This document shows positions 26,699 through 34,672 of a stretch of 64,000 nucleotides of DNA, one piece after another. The notes under the pieces are model-generated. The model searched no databases and was not told the DNA's origin. It saw only the letters and a list, made by a program, of their open reading frames with translations. Both the position numbers and the translations under genes were made by a program. The stretch spans positions 538,501 to 602,500 of the forward strand of contig NZ_CP032544.1 in NCBI RefSeq assembly GCF_003867075.1, read 5' to 3'. This DNA is from Tenacibaculum mesophilum. Its GTDB lineage: Bacteria > Bacteroidota > Bacteroidia > Flavobacteriales > Flavobacteriaceae. Position 1 is the first letter of the stretch, and the number at the start of each line of letters is the position of its first letter.

Positions 26699-28042
26699 TT
26701 ATATACCTGTGTAATTAGATGGTGTAATTTGTTTTAATTCATTCTTAATCGCATCAGAAACCTCTAAAGTATCAATGAAGTTAGCGATAGAATCTTTGTT
26801 TATTTTTTCGTTCGTACGAGTTAATCCTTTTAAAGCTTCGTATGGATTAGGATAGGCTTCACGACGTAAAATAGTTTGAATAGCCTCAGCAACTACTGCC
26901 CAGTTATTTTCTAAATCTTCTGCAAACTTAGCCTCGTTTAATAATAACTTGTTCAATCCTTTTAACGTAGAAGCAAAACCGATTAACGTATGCCCAAAAG
27001 GAACTCCAACGTTACGTAATACCGTACTATCAGTTAAATCACGTTGTAATCTTGAAACGGGTAACTTAGCAGATAAATGCTCAAAAATAGCGTTTGCAAT
27101 TCCTAAATTTCCTTCTGAGTTTTCAAAATCAATAGGATTTACTTTGTGTGGCATTGCAGATGAACCTACTTCACCTTTTTTAATTTTTTGTTTGAAGTAG
27201 TCGTTAGAAACGTAGGTCCAAACATCTCGATCTAAATCAATTAAAATCGTATTTACACGTTTCAATCCGTCGTATAAAGCTGCCATGTGGTCGTAGTGTT
27301 CAATTTGCGTAGTAGGGAAGGAGTGGTGCAATCCTAAAACCTCCTCAACGAAATGAGTTCCGAAGTTTTTCCAGTCGATATCTGGATAGGCTACTTTGTG
27401 TGCATTGTAATTACCTGTAGCTCCACCAAACTTCGCAGCATGTGGTGTATGTTGTATGTGAATAACCTGATTGTTAATACGCTCTACAAACACAAAAAAC
27501 TCTTTTCCTAAACGGGTAGGAGAGGCTGGTTGCCCGTGAGTTCTTGCTAACATTGATACGTTTTCCCATTCTTCAGATAAATCAGCTAATTTGCAAACTA
27601 AGGTATCTAAAGTTGGATAGTATACTTCATCCATTGCATCTTTAATAGATAAAGGAATAGCGGTATTGTTAATATCTTGAGACGTTAATCCGAAGTGGAT
27701 AAACTCTTTATATTTCTGTAAGTTTAAGGCGTCAAACTTTTCCTTAATAAAGTACTCAACAGCTTTTACATCGTGATTGGTAACGCTTTCAATTTCTTTG
27801 ATTTTTATCGCATCTTCTGCAGAAAAATCTTCATAAATTTTACGTAAATCAGCGTATAACTCTTTATTGAAATCGGCTAACTGAGGTAATGGAATTTCAC
27901 ATAAAGCAATGAAATATTCAATTTCTACTTTTACACGATATTTTATTAAAGCTTCTTCTGAAAAAAAGTTCGCTAAGCTTGCTACTTTGTTACGGTATCT
28001 ACCATCAATAGGAGAGATGGCGTTTAATTCTGTTAAGTTCAT
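26699..28042 (-). CDS. purB: Adenylosuccinate lyase
   Basis: A 447-residue fumarase/aspartase-superfamily enzyme with SPIDGRYRN at the N-terminus, TSQDINNTA, ARTHGQPASPTRLGKE and the signature GSSAMPHKVNPIDFENSEGN holding the catalytic Ser loop. It cleaves SAICAR and adenylosuccinate in purine synthesis. I chose ATG 28042: an in-frame TTG at 28069 lies inside the -7 box of the promoter. First gene of a four-gene operon (nucleotide kinase, lipoprotein, terC). Confidence 0.95.
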   Translation of the reverse strand: MNLTELNAISPIDGRYRNKVASLANFFSEEALIKYRVKVEIEYFIALCEIPLPQLADFNKELYADLRKIYEDFSAEDAIKIKEIESVTNHDVKAVEYFIKEKFDALNLQKYKEFIHFGLTSQDINNTAIPLSIKDAMDEVYYPTLDTLVCKLADLSEEWENVSMLARTHGQPASPTRLGKEFFVFVERINNQVIHIQHTPHAAKFGGATGNYNAHKVAYPDIDWKNFGTHFVEEVLGLHHSFPTTQIEHYDHMAALYDGLKRVNTILIDLDRDVWTYVSNDYFKQKIKKGEVGSSAMPHKVNPIDFENSEGNLGIANAIFEHLSAKLPVSRLQRDLTDSTVLRNVGVPFGHTLIGFASTLKGLNKLLLNEAKFAEDLENNWAVVAEAIQTILRREAYPNPYEALKGLTRTNEKINKDSIANFIDTLEVSDAIKNELKQITPSNYTGI

Positions 28043-28066
28043 GTTTTGTTGTTGTGTTGAAAGGCA

Positions 28067-28074
28067 CAAAAATA
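28067..28074 (-). promoter_or_regulatory. purB operon -7 box
   Basis: TATTTTTG on the minus strand, about 25 bases before ATG 28042; no clear -33 TTG is seen. Confidence 0.55.
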
Positions 28075-28220
28075 GAAAATACTTCCCTTTTTTTAGAGTT
28101 TAATTAAAGGAATTTTAGTACTTAAAGTTGAGTTTCTTTTATTGCTTGGACTTTAAAACTTTTGGAATCAAATTTATTGTCTTTCATATCCATAAATCTA
28201 TTGTTTTTTTATAATTAACA

Positions 28221-28345
28221 ACACACTTTATTGAATAGTTTCTAAAGAGCGTAGAGAACTCTATGATAGAATAGTAGCTATAGGTAAGGGTAAAAAACTA
28301 GCTTTAATAGCGCTGTGTAATAAGTTAACTTGTTTTTTACCTCAG
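28221..28345 (+). mobile_element. IS110-type transposase remnant, copy A
   Basis: From 28244 the plus strand reads KERRELYDRIVAIGKGKKLA followed by LIALCNKL, the C-terminal pattern of IS110/IS1111-type transposases. The fragment is bounded by ACACACTTTATTGAATA (28221-28237) and ACTTG-T(6)-ACCTCAG (28328-28345). The same boundaries, with one T fewer, frame copy B at 30540-30829. No full element is present. The flanks (28075-28220) hold nothing I recognise. Confidence 0.6.
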
Positions 28346-28352
28346 TTCTTTG

Positions 28353-29573
28353 TTACCTGCAGGCTGTTGTTTTAATCAATTCACTTAATAATTTATATTC
28401 ATCACTGTCAAGTAAATTTATCTCCTTTGATGTTGCACTTTTTATAATTACATCTGCCATTCCAATTGTTTCTATCATTGGAATAATTTTCGAACTGTAA
28501 TTATTATAAAATCTAACAATATCTGCTTTACAACAAGGAATTTTATAACCATTTTGTGAGCTAGTTATTAATATTTTGTTCTGTCTTAATTTTCCTGTTA
28601 TTTCTTTACTAAAGATTCGTTTAGTAATGCTATTGTCTCTAATATTTATTCTATTAATTATTTCATCTGAATAAATATATTCGAAAGGATTCTTTTTAAA
28701 TCTGTAAATTAAATACTTAAGTCAAGTTAATTGGTTTTTTATTTCAGTGTTTGTAGTGTCTTCATTTTCACTTAAAAATTGAATTATTCTTGAAAATATA
28801 AAAACAACTAATTTTTTATTATATTTTTCTTCTTCTTTTTTAATTTCTTTATAAAATTTAGGCGGTGTTTCAGGCCATTCTCTTAAATGAAGAATATGTT
28901 TGTCTAGAATATTTAATATTTCAGGACTCTGTGAATTAATTTTATCAGGTTCATAACATTTTGCAATACTTCCAGCTACGAAATCAGCTAGTTGGATTAA
29001 AGGCTCATCTTTACTGTCACAAAACCTAAATTCAGGATTCCTGAAAAATTCAGTTTGACGATGATTTTCTTTAACATACTTTATAAAACCATTCATAAAT
29101 TTTTCACTACCATGCTGGTCAGATATCAATTCAAGATGTGGGTAATAGTCGTATAATTCTTTGTCTAATAGGTTATTTGTGTATTTGTAAAAGCTATCTC
29201 TAAATTGTAATCCACTGTCTTCGTAAATTTTCCTTTTATCAACGATGACACTATAAATTCTAAAATTTAGTTTTATAATTTCTTTTAAAAATTTAATTCT
29301 TTTATCTCCTTTTTGAAAAGCTTTTGCATTTGATTTAATTTCAGGTGCTTGAGTGAAATCTTTGTGGATTTTCAAAAATTGATTTCTTACATTGTCAACT
29401 AATGATTCATCTATTATGATTGCACTAACAATAAAAAAAGTAGAAACTCCTTCTTTTTCAAAATGAATGCTTTTATCTCCGGATTCATCAATATATCCTA
29501 TTTTCTTTTTCGTCGTTGTTAGAAGCTTGCAGGTAACGGTCTTGTGTATGGAACGTAGCGTGTAAAAAGACAC
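28353..29573 (-). pseudogene. DUF3800 gene interrupted by an in-frame TGA and lacking a clear start codon
   Basis: Codons 25-220 or so carry the DUF3800 fold: GYIDESGDKS at the start, HLELISDQHGSEKF, and DEPLIQLADFVAGSIAKCYE with its acidic residues. DUF3800 proteins are thought to be RNase H-like nucleases and are common in mobile and defence-rich regions. A TGA at 28724-28722 ends the frame, yet the same frame stays open for 122 more codons to TAA at 28355-28353. That tail reads like protein (KNPFEYIYSDEIINRINIRD, SSQNGYKIPCC). The only in-frame start is GTG 29573 inside a repeat; the natural start may have been an ATG now read as ACG near 29513. Confidence 0.7.
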
Positions 29574-29727
29574 TAACTTTTCGTTTAAACACAGAGCCGA
29601 ATTTTTATATTTTGTTTTTAATTCTCTCTTTTTAAAAAGCCAAATGAAAAATTTGGCGGACTTTTATAAATATACATAAACCTTTCGGTTAAACACTTAT
29701 TAGCTATGTTTTATACACCGTGTTGAC
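29533..29727. repeat. Fold-back spacer element
   Basis: The outer arms 29543-29559 and 29703-29719 pair over 16 positions, three of them G-U. Inside are a hairpin (29639-29645 with 29651-29657) and two direct copies of AAC(T/C)TTTCG(T/G)TTAAACAC (about 29575-29592 and 29679-29696). The element separates the DUF3800 pseudogene from the next gene and resembles spacers I know from flavobacterial accessory regions. Confidence 0.55.
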
Positions 29728-29740
29728 AACAGTAATTTTT

Positions 29741-30214
29741 TCATTTTCTTTTTTTCAAGTGTCCAAAATAATTAATTCTTTTATTTACGTTATTTTTTTC
29801 GAAATCAGGATCGTCAAAATTTTGTTCAAGACCTTTATCAACTAATTCTTTATGTAGTTTTTGATTATACTTGTCAATTTTTTCATTTTCTCTTTCAGTT
29901 TTTTCTACGTCAGAATATACAGTTCTCCCAAATTGACCTTTATAGTTTTTCATATCTATAATTTCTCCATTTGATTTAATTAATTTATGCCAAGATTCAT
30001 AATCACTTGAAGATAAAAACTCTAAAAAAGGTTCGTTAGACTCATTTAGCTTAAAGATAAACCTTGAAGAATATCCACTTCTCATTCCGTCAGTCCAGAA
30101 TTCAATTTCGGTTATTTTATCAAAGTCTATTTTATTAGGAAGAGATATTTTTCCATAATTAGCTTTTTTGAAAGCTTTTTGAAAAATTTTCAACTGTTCT
30201 TCTGAGATTGTCAT
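29741..30214 (-). CDS. Small hypothetical protein in the accessory island
   Basis: A 157-residue soluble protein, ATG 30214. It is rich in Lys, Glu and aromatic residues (ITEIEFWTDGMRSGYSSRF, FLEFLSSSDYESWHKL), with a charged C-terminal helix and a basic tail (HLKKRK). No signal peptide or membrane segment, and I do not recognise a family. It is bounded by the same 9-base motif on both sides (GTTGACAAC at 29722 and GTTGCCAAC at 30223), giving a cassette-like unit of about 500 bases. It could be an immunity or toxin-associated protein, but nothing in the sequence shows this. Confidence 0.5.
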   Translation of the reverse strand: MTISEEQLKIFQKAFKKANYGKISLPNKIDFDKITEIEFWTDGMRSGYSSRFIFKLNESNEPFLEFLSSSDYESWHKLIKSNGEIIDMKNYKGQFGRTVYSDVEKTERENEKIDKYNQKLHKELVDKGLEQNFDDPDFEKNNVNKRINYFGHLKKRK

Positions 30215-30231
30215 TTTTTATTGTTGCCAAC

Positions 30232-30539
30232 TTATTATATACCAAACTTTAGTTGTTTTATCCCGTTAAAAACATAGGATATCATAAAGTTTATGATTTT
30301 TTTATACACTGTCAAATATATTAAAACCAATACTTTATTAAAAGTAAAGTTATTAACGAGTTATTGTTGTTTATTAATTATAAAAATCGGGTTATTCTTA
30401 CAATTCTTGCGAGCCTAATACAGAGTATTTATAAACTCTTAAGGAAACCCATAATCGTAACTATTTAGATACTAAAAGTAGTTTTAGTTGTTGTTAACAA
30501 TCTCTGATATCTTGATTTAGAAAATCAAAAACCAAGTTG
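30232..30539. other. AT-rich stretch without recognisable gene
   Basis: Both strands are broken by frequent stops. I see no RNA structure or family similarity, only generic AT-rich sequence between the island gene and IS remnant B. Confidence 0.5.
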
Positions 30540-30829
30540 ACACACTTTATTGAATACTACCCAACGAAACTATCAGCGAACTTCGCTGGCCTTTTCTCAA
30601 CGCAACAAAGCTATCAGCGAGCTTCGCTGAACTTTCCTCAACACAACGAAACCATCAGCGAGTTTCGTTGATCTTTCTTTACAGATGTATAAGTACACTA
30701 AAGCGTTTAGAGAATTATGTAAACGAATTGTGGCTAAATGTAAGAGTAAAAAGCGGTTTACCTCATTATGCGAATTATAAAAGTGTTTTTGGTATAAAGT
30801 TTTAAAAAAATTACTTGTTTTTACCTCAG
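30540..30829 (+). mobile_element. IS110-type transposase remnant, copy B
   Basis: From 30700 the plus strand reads KAFRELCKRIVAKCKSKKRF, clearly related to copy A (REL, RIVA, K.KK at the same positions). It is followed by a stop and frameshifted sequence. The boundary sequences match copy A: 17 bases at 30540-30556 and ACTTG-T(5)-ACCTCAG at 30813-30829. Copy B is longer because it contains three 41-base repeats. The two copies lie in the same orientation around the DUF3800 island. Confidence 0.6.
30562..30679. repeat. Three imperfect 41-bp tandem repeats with internal palindrome
   Basis: The shared core ATCAGCGA(A/G)(C/T)TTCG(C/T)TG starts at 30572, 30613 and 30654, exactly 41 bases apart. 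Each core folds on itself (AGCGA with TCGCT in the first two). Confidence 0.75.
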
Positions 30830-31201
30830 CTCTCAGTAGTGTAAAAGTATTTTATGTTCCAGATTGTATTAAATAAGGCAGAGCTTTTAATCATTACCTT
30901 TTAAGCATTAGATATGTGTTTTTACTAAAGATAAAAAAGGCAGATTACCATTGTTAGTGTCAAATATTACCTATTTAAATCAAAGTTTCTTACTCTCTGA
31001 GGTTGTTTTGAAAATCTAATAGGTAAGTTGTCAAAATAAAGGAAACCTTTTCAAGGTATATGCAGAATCGACTGATTTAAGTTTTTTTCTCTTCTAACGT
31101 AAGTTTTTAGACTTTTATATCTAACTTTTAATTTTTTATAAAAAAATTGTAATGAAGAAACTAAAGTAACGACTAAGCCGCTTTAACTTAAATGAATCAT
31201 T
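30830..31201. other. Intergenic stretch upstream of the DUF6503 gene
   Basis: No open frame, RNA gene or repeat recognised. It probably contains the promoter of the next gene near its right end and the decayed edge of the island. Confidence 0.4.
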
Positions 31202-31954
31202 ATGAAAAAAAGAATAACACTTGTTATTTTACTATTACAAACAATAATTTTTGTAGCTCAAGAGAAAGACTTTACGTCTTCGATAGAAAAAGCGCATCAT
31301 AAAAAAGCTTTTATGAATCAAAAGTATTTAAAGTATGATATAGACATAACTTTTGGTGGAAAAAATCGCTTAACAGGAACAATAACACAAGAACCAGGTG
31401 GAGGTAAAATAAAGATAGAGAAAAATAATGGAGAAATAATACTTTTTGACGGAAAAGAAGTGTATTCAGTTGGAATAAAAGAGAAAGATTTAGCAGCAGC
31501 AAGGTTTGATATTTTTACATGGTCATATTTTTTAGGGTTACCTTATAAACTAAACGACGATGGAACTATTTGGTCTAATTTTGAAGAAAATAAATGGGGA
31601 ACTAAAAACTTTGATACAGGTAAACTAACCTTTGCTTCTGGAACAGGTGATGCACCAGACGACTGGTATGTAATTTATAAAAATCCTAGTACAAACTTTT
31701 TAGAAGGAGCGGCGTATATTGTTACTTTTGGTAAAGGAAAGGAAAAAGCAGAAAAAGAACCGCATGCTATTAAGTATAACAATATCGAATTAGTTAATTC
31801 AATTCCTTTTGCAACTAATTGGACTTTTCATATGTGGTCATTAAAAAACGGATATGAAGAAGAGATAGGAGAGGTTAAGTTATCAAACATAAAGTTTATT
31901 GAAGAAGCAGAATTTGTTATACCTACAAAGGCTAAATTAGTTAAACCTTTATAA
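31202..31954 (+). CDS. DUF6503 family exported protein
   Basis: A 250-residue protein with a signal peptide (about 1-19, IIFVAQ). The conserved pattern is a bent beta-sheet typical of the family: KAFMNQKYLKYDIDITFGGK, FDIFTWSYFLGLPYKL, GTGDAPDDWYVIYKNPSTN, AAYIVTFGKGKEKAEKEPHA and IPFATNWTF. Some relatives resemble lipoprotein-carrier folds, but no function is established. It stands alone and shares a bidirectional terminator with the convergent peptide gene. Confidence 0.75.
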   Translation: MKKRITLVILLLQTIIFVAQEKDFTSSIEKAHHKKAFMNQKYLKYDIDITFGGKNRLTGTITQEPGGGKIKIEKNNGEIILFDGKEVYSVGIKEKDLAAARFDIFTWSYFLGLPYKLNDDGTIWSNFEENKWGTKNFDTGKLTFASGTGDAPDDWYVIYKNPSTNFLEGAAYIVTFGKGKEKAEKEPHAIKYNNIELVNSIPFATNWTFHMWSLKNGYEEEIGEVKLSNIKFIEEAEFVIPTKAKLVKPL

Positions 31955-31976
31955 AGGTTTAAATTTATAATGAAGT

Positions 31977-32009
31977 AAAAAGCTGTTATTTTAAAAATAA
32001 CAGCTTTTT
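31977..32009. terminator. Bidirectional terminator
   Basis: A 15-bp stem (31977-31991 with 31995-32009) with A-run and T-run flanks, between the DUF6503 gene and the convergent peptide gene. Confidence 0.85.
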
Positions 32010-32016
32010 TATTTCT

Positions 32017-32208
32017 CTACATTTCTTCACTACAAGTGTACTCTTGTGTACAAGCAAAATATTGATGACAATAAATAGGACCTGTAACGCTTCCTGAGCA
32101 GTCACATCCACATTTATTAAGATCAATAGCAGCACCACCTGTTAAGTTCTTTTGTTGGTTCTTTGAAAGAACGGTAACTCCTGAAATGTTTAAAAAATTC
32201 TGTTTCAT
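32017..32208 (-). CDS. Double-glycine leader peptide with Cys-rich core (putative bacteriocin/RiPP precursor)
   Basis: A 63-residue peptide. Residues 1-25 form a leader of the double-glycine kind (VTVLSKNQQKNLTGG), cut after Gly25 by C39-type peptidase transporters in known systems. The 38-residue core holds six Cys at 33, 35, 37, 47, 53 and 59 (KCGCDCSG, IYCHQYFACTQEYTCSEEM) and could form three disulfides or be modified. No modifying enzyme or C39 transporter is encoded in this window, so it would depend on genes elsewhere. Flavobacteria often carry such orphan precursors. Confidence 0.7.
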   Translation of the reverse strand: MKQNFLNISGVTVLSKNQQKNLTGGAAIDLNKCGCDCSGSVTGPIYCHQYFACTQEYTCSEEM

Positions 32209-32344
32209 AATGAGGGACTTTTTATGTTATAAATTAATTAATAAAAATTTCTTAAATATATAGTTTTGAAATCTTTGAACAAAATATAAATATATTTTTT
32301 TTTGAACTTTATACTATGGTTTTCTTTGAGAAGTTATGTTGCAA

Positions 32345-32385
32345 TGTCATTATGACACATTTCTTTTATTGGCAATATTATTGTT
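32345..32385 (+). promoter_or_regulatory. Palindrome and sigma-54-like promoter upstream of grpE
   Basis: TGTCATTATGACA (32345-32357) is a perfect 13-base palindrome. Twelve bases further, TGGCAATATTATTGTT (32370-32385) fits the -24/-12 layout of sigma-54 promoters (TGGCA, seven bases... TTG) with exact spacing. The arrangement resembles an activator site plus sigma-54 promoter driving the grpE-dnaJ heat-shock genes. Confidence 0.5.
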
Positions 32386-32405
32386 AATCAAAAAGTGTTA
32401 AATAC

Positions 32406-32981
32406 ATGAAACGATTTACAATGAGTAAAGATCAATATACAAAAGAAGACGAAATTAACGACGCTATTAAAAATGGCGACTTAGGAGAGAATCAAGAAGA
32501 AACTCAAGAAAATAAAGAGGTTGAAGCTAAAGAAGAGCCAACGGCAGAAGAATTAATTCAAGCAGAGAAAGATAAATATTTGCGTTTATTTGCAGAGTTT
32601 GAAAACTATAAAAAACGTACTTCAAAAGAACGTATTGAACTTTTTAAAACTGCAAGTCAAGAATTAATGACAGCTTTACTGCCAATTATGGATGATTTTG
32701 ATAGAGGTTTGGCAGAAATTAAAAAAACAGAAGACTCTGAGTTATTAAAAGGTATGGAACTTATTAATAATAAGTTTAAAAACACCTTAACTCAAAAAGG
32801 GTTAACTGAAATAGAAGTAAAACCAGGAGATGATTTTGATGCAGAAGTTCATGATGCAATAACACAAATACCAGCACCTTCAGATGAATTAAAAGGAAAA
32901 ATTATAGATTGTGTGGAGAAAGGATATAAGCTAGGAGATAAAATTATTCGTCACCCTAAAGTAGTAATGGGGCAAGCGTAA
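32406..32981 (+). CDS. grpE: Nucleotide exchange factor GrpE
   Basis: A 191-residue protein. An acidic, low-complexity N-terminus (about 1-50) is followed by the long dimerising coiled coil (EKDKYLRLFAEFENYKKRTSKERIEL, split by a few residues) and the beta-domain (GDDFDAEVHDAIT, GYKLGDKIIRHPKVVMGQA). GrpE makes DnaK release ADP. A second ATG at 32421 (MSKDQ) fits the family start better; 32406 is kept as the longest ATG form. dnaJ follows 70 bases downstream in the same direction. Confidence 0.93.
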   Translation: MKRFTMSKDQYTKEDEINDAIKNGDLGENQEETQENKEVEAKEEPTAEELIQAEKDKYLRLFAEFENYKKRTSKERIELFKTASQELMTALLPIMDDFDRGLAEIKKTEDSELLKGMELINNKFKNTLTQKGLTEIEVKPGDDFDAEVHDAITQIPAPSDELKGKIIDCVEKGYKLGDKIIRHPKVVMGQA

Positions 32982-33051
32982 AACAATCATCATTAATACA
33001 ACTATTGGTCACTAACGATACTTACTTACTAATAGTTGAACATTGAAAGTT

Positions 33052-34176
33052 ATGGCAAAACAAGATTATTACGAAATATTAGGATTATCAAAATCAGCAT
33101 CAAAAGCTGAAATTAAAAAGGCATATCGTAAGATGGCTATTAAATACCATCCAGATAAAAACCCTGATGATAAAGAAGCTGAAGAAAAATTCAAACTAGC
33201 CGCAGAAGCTTATGAGGTGTTAAGTGACGACAACAAAAAAGCTCGTTACGATCAGTACGGTCATGCTGCTTTTGAAGGAGGTCATGGAGGCTTCGGTGGT
33301 GGAGGTATGAATATGGATGATATATTTAGCCAATTTGGAGATATTTTCGGAGGAGCATTCGGAGGAGGTTTCGGTGGTTTTGGTGGTGGAGGTCACCGTC
33401 AAGCACGAGTTAAAGGTAGTAACTTACGTATCCGTGTAAAGTTAACACTAGAAGAAATTGCCAAAGGTGTAGAAAAGAAGGTAAAAGTTCGTAGGAAAGT
33501 TCAAGCAGACGGAGTAACCTATAAAACATGTTCAACATGTAATGGTAGCGGACAACAAATGCGTGTTACCAATACTATTTTAGGCAGAATGCAAACAGCT
33601 ACTACTTGTAGTACCTGTCATGGAGCAGGAGAGATGCTAGACAAAAAACCAAGTGGAGCAGATGCACAAGGAATGGTAGTAAAAGAAGAAACCGTTTCTA
33701 TCAATATTCCAGAGGGTGTTACAGAAGGTGTACAATTAAAAGTAGGAGGTAAAGGAAATGAAGCTCCAGGTAAAAACTCAATTCCAGGAGATTTATTAGT
33801 GTTAATTGAAGAAGTACCACACGAAAATTTAAAGCGTGAAGGTAGTAATATTCACTACGATTTATATATTAATTTTTCAGAAGCAGTTTTAGGAGTATCA
33901 AAAGAAATAGAAACTGTTACAGGAAAAGTAAAGATTAAGATAGAACCAGGAACGCAATCAGGTAAGATTTTACGTTTAAAAGGAAAAGGATTACCAAGTA
34001 TTGAGCGTTATGGTAATGGAGATTTCTTAATTCATATAAATGTATGGACTCCACAAGAACTAACGAAAGATCAACGTAAGTTTTTTGAGGAAATGCAAGA
34101 AGATGAGAACTTTAGCCCAAACCCTCAGAAATCAGACAAATCTTTCTTTGAAAAGGTTAAAGACATGTTTTCTTAA
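33052..34176 (+). CDS. dnaJ: Chaperone protein DnaJ
   Basis: A 374-residue DnaK co-chaperone. The J domain (1-70) has the HPD motif (YHPDKNPDD), followed by a long Gly/Phe-rich region (about 75-115) and two beta-sandwich client domains. Only two of the usual four CxxCxGxG motifs are present (CSTCNGSG and CSTCHGAG), so one zinc site rather than two is expected. This is a clade feature I recall from flavobacterial DnaJ. I chose ATG 33052; an in-frame TTG at 33043 adds only three residues. Confidence 0.95.
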   Translation: MAKQDYYEILGLSKSASKAEIKKAYRKMAIKYHPDKNPDDKEAEEKFKLAAEAYEVLSDDNKKARYDQYGHAAFEGGHGGFGGGGMNMDDIFSQFGDIFGGAFGGGFGGFGGGGHRQARVKGSNLRIRVKLTLEEIAKGVEKKVKVRRKVQADGVTYKTCSTCNGSGQQMRVTNTILGRMQTATTCSTCHGAGEMLDKKPSGADAQGMVVKEETVSINIPEGVTEGVQLKVGGKGNEAPGKNSIPGDLLVLIEEVPHENLKREGSNIHYDLYINFSEAVLGVSKEIETVTGKVKIKIEPGTQSGKILRLKGKGLPSIERYGNGDFLIHINVWTPQELTKDQRKFFEEMQEDENFSPNPQKSDKSFFEKVKDMFS

Positions 34177-34235
34177 AAAAATCATAAAAAAGATAATTTT
34201 TTTAAATAAAATTTTTTTTAAACGAAAAACAGTTA

Positions 34236-34322
34236 TATATTTGCAGTGTCTAGGAGACGTTCTAGACACTTTTTCTTTTTCATAGCAATTTTCCCACTCA
34301 ATTCTTTTGAGTGGGTTTTTTT
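34236..34322 (+). ncRNA. Possible small RNA between dnaJ and rnpB
   Basis: TATATTTG (34236-34243) is a perfect -7 box. It is followed by a 9-bp hairpin (34245-34253 with 34262-34270) and then by a strong terminator (34293-34301 with 34307-34315, T-run). A transcript of about 70-75 bases starting near 34249 would fit. Alternatively the first hairpin is simply the dnaJ terminator. No family recognised. Confidence 0.4.
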
Positions 34323-34365
34323 ATGAATAGAGGTGTGAACTTTTATTTGATAATAACAATATAAT

Positions 34366-34672
34366 AGCAGACCTATCTTATCGACTTATATGAATATAAG
34401 TAGGAAAGTCTGGACACCATAGAGTAGCATAGCGGATAACATCCGTCCGGTGTAAACCGAGGACAAGTGCAACAGAAAGAATGTACAGGTAATGCTGTAG
34501 TGAAACCAGGTAAACTCTATGCGGTGCAATGCCATGTACATTAGAGCTTGAGCGCTACTCGCGCGATTCTAAGGGGTAGGCAGATTGATTCTGAGAGTAA
34601 TTTCAGAACTAGATAAATGATAAGAACCTTATTTTTTAAGGGACAGAATCCAGCTTATGGGTCTGCTTTTTT
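34366..34672 (+). ncRNA. rnpB: RNase P RNA (class A)
   Basis: The conserved core is visible: AGGAAAGTCTGGACACCATAG near 34413, ACAGAAAG near 34493, GTGAAACCAGGTAAACTC near 34501, and GACAGAATCCAGCTTAT near 34642. The ends pair as P1 (34366-34373 with 34659-34666), followed by a T-run. It is the catalytic RNA that trims tRNA 5' ends. The 5' end is inferred from P1 and could be off by a few bases. Confidence 0.93.

Noticed and set aside
28043..28069. TTG start of purB nine codons upstream
   Set aside because: It lies within the -7 box, so it is probably not transcribed.
29533..29727. Canonical integron attC site
   Set aside because: The fold-back shape is suggestive, but the standard core sequences (GTTRRRY and RYYYAAC) are not found and no integron integrase is in the window.
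30554..30797. Open frame of about 80 codons through the 41-bp repeats
   Set aside because: It has no ATG, 41 is not a multiple of three so the repeats are read in three frames, and it competes with the transposase-like frame.
32345..32357. Palindrome as a CIRCE (HrcA) element
   Set aside because: It lacks the TTAGCACTC-N9-GAGTGCTAA sequence and spacing.
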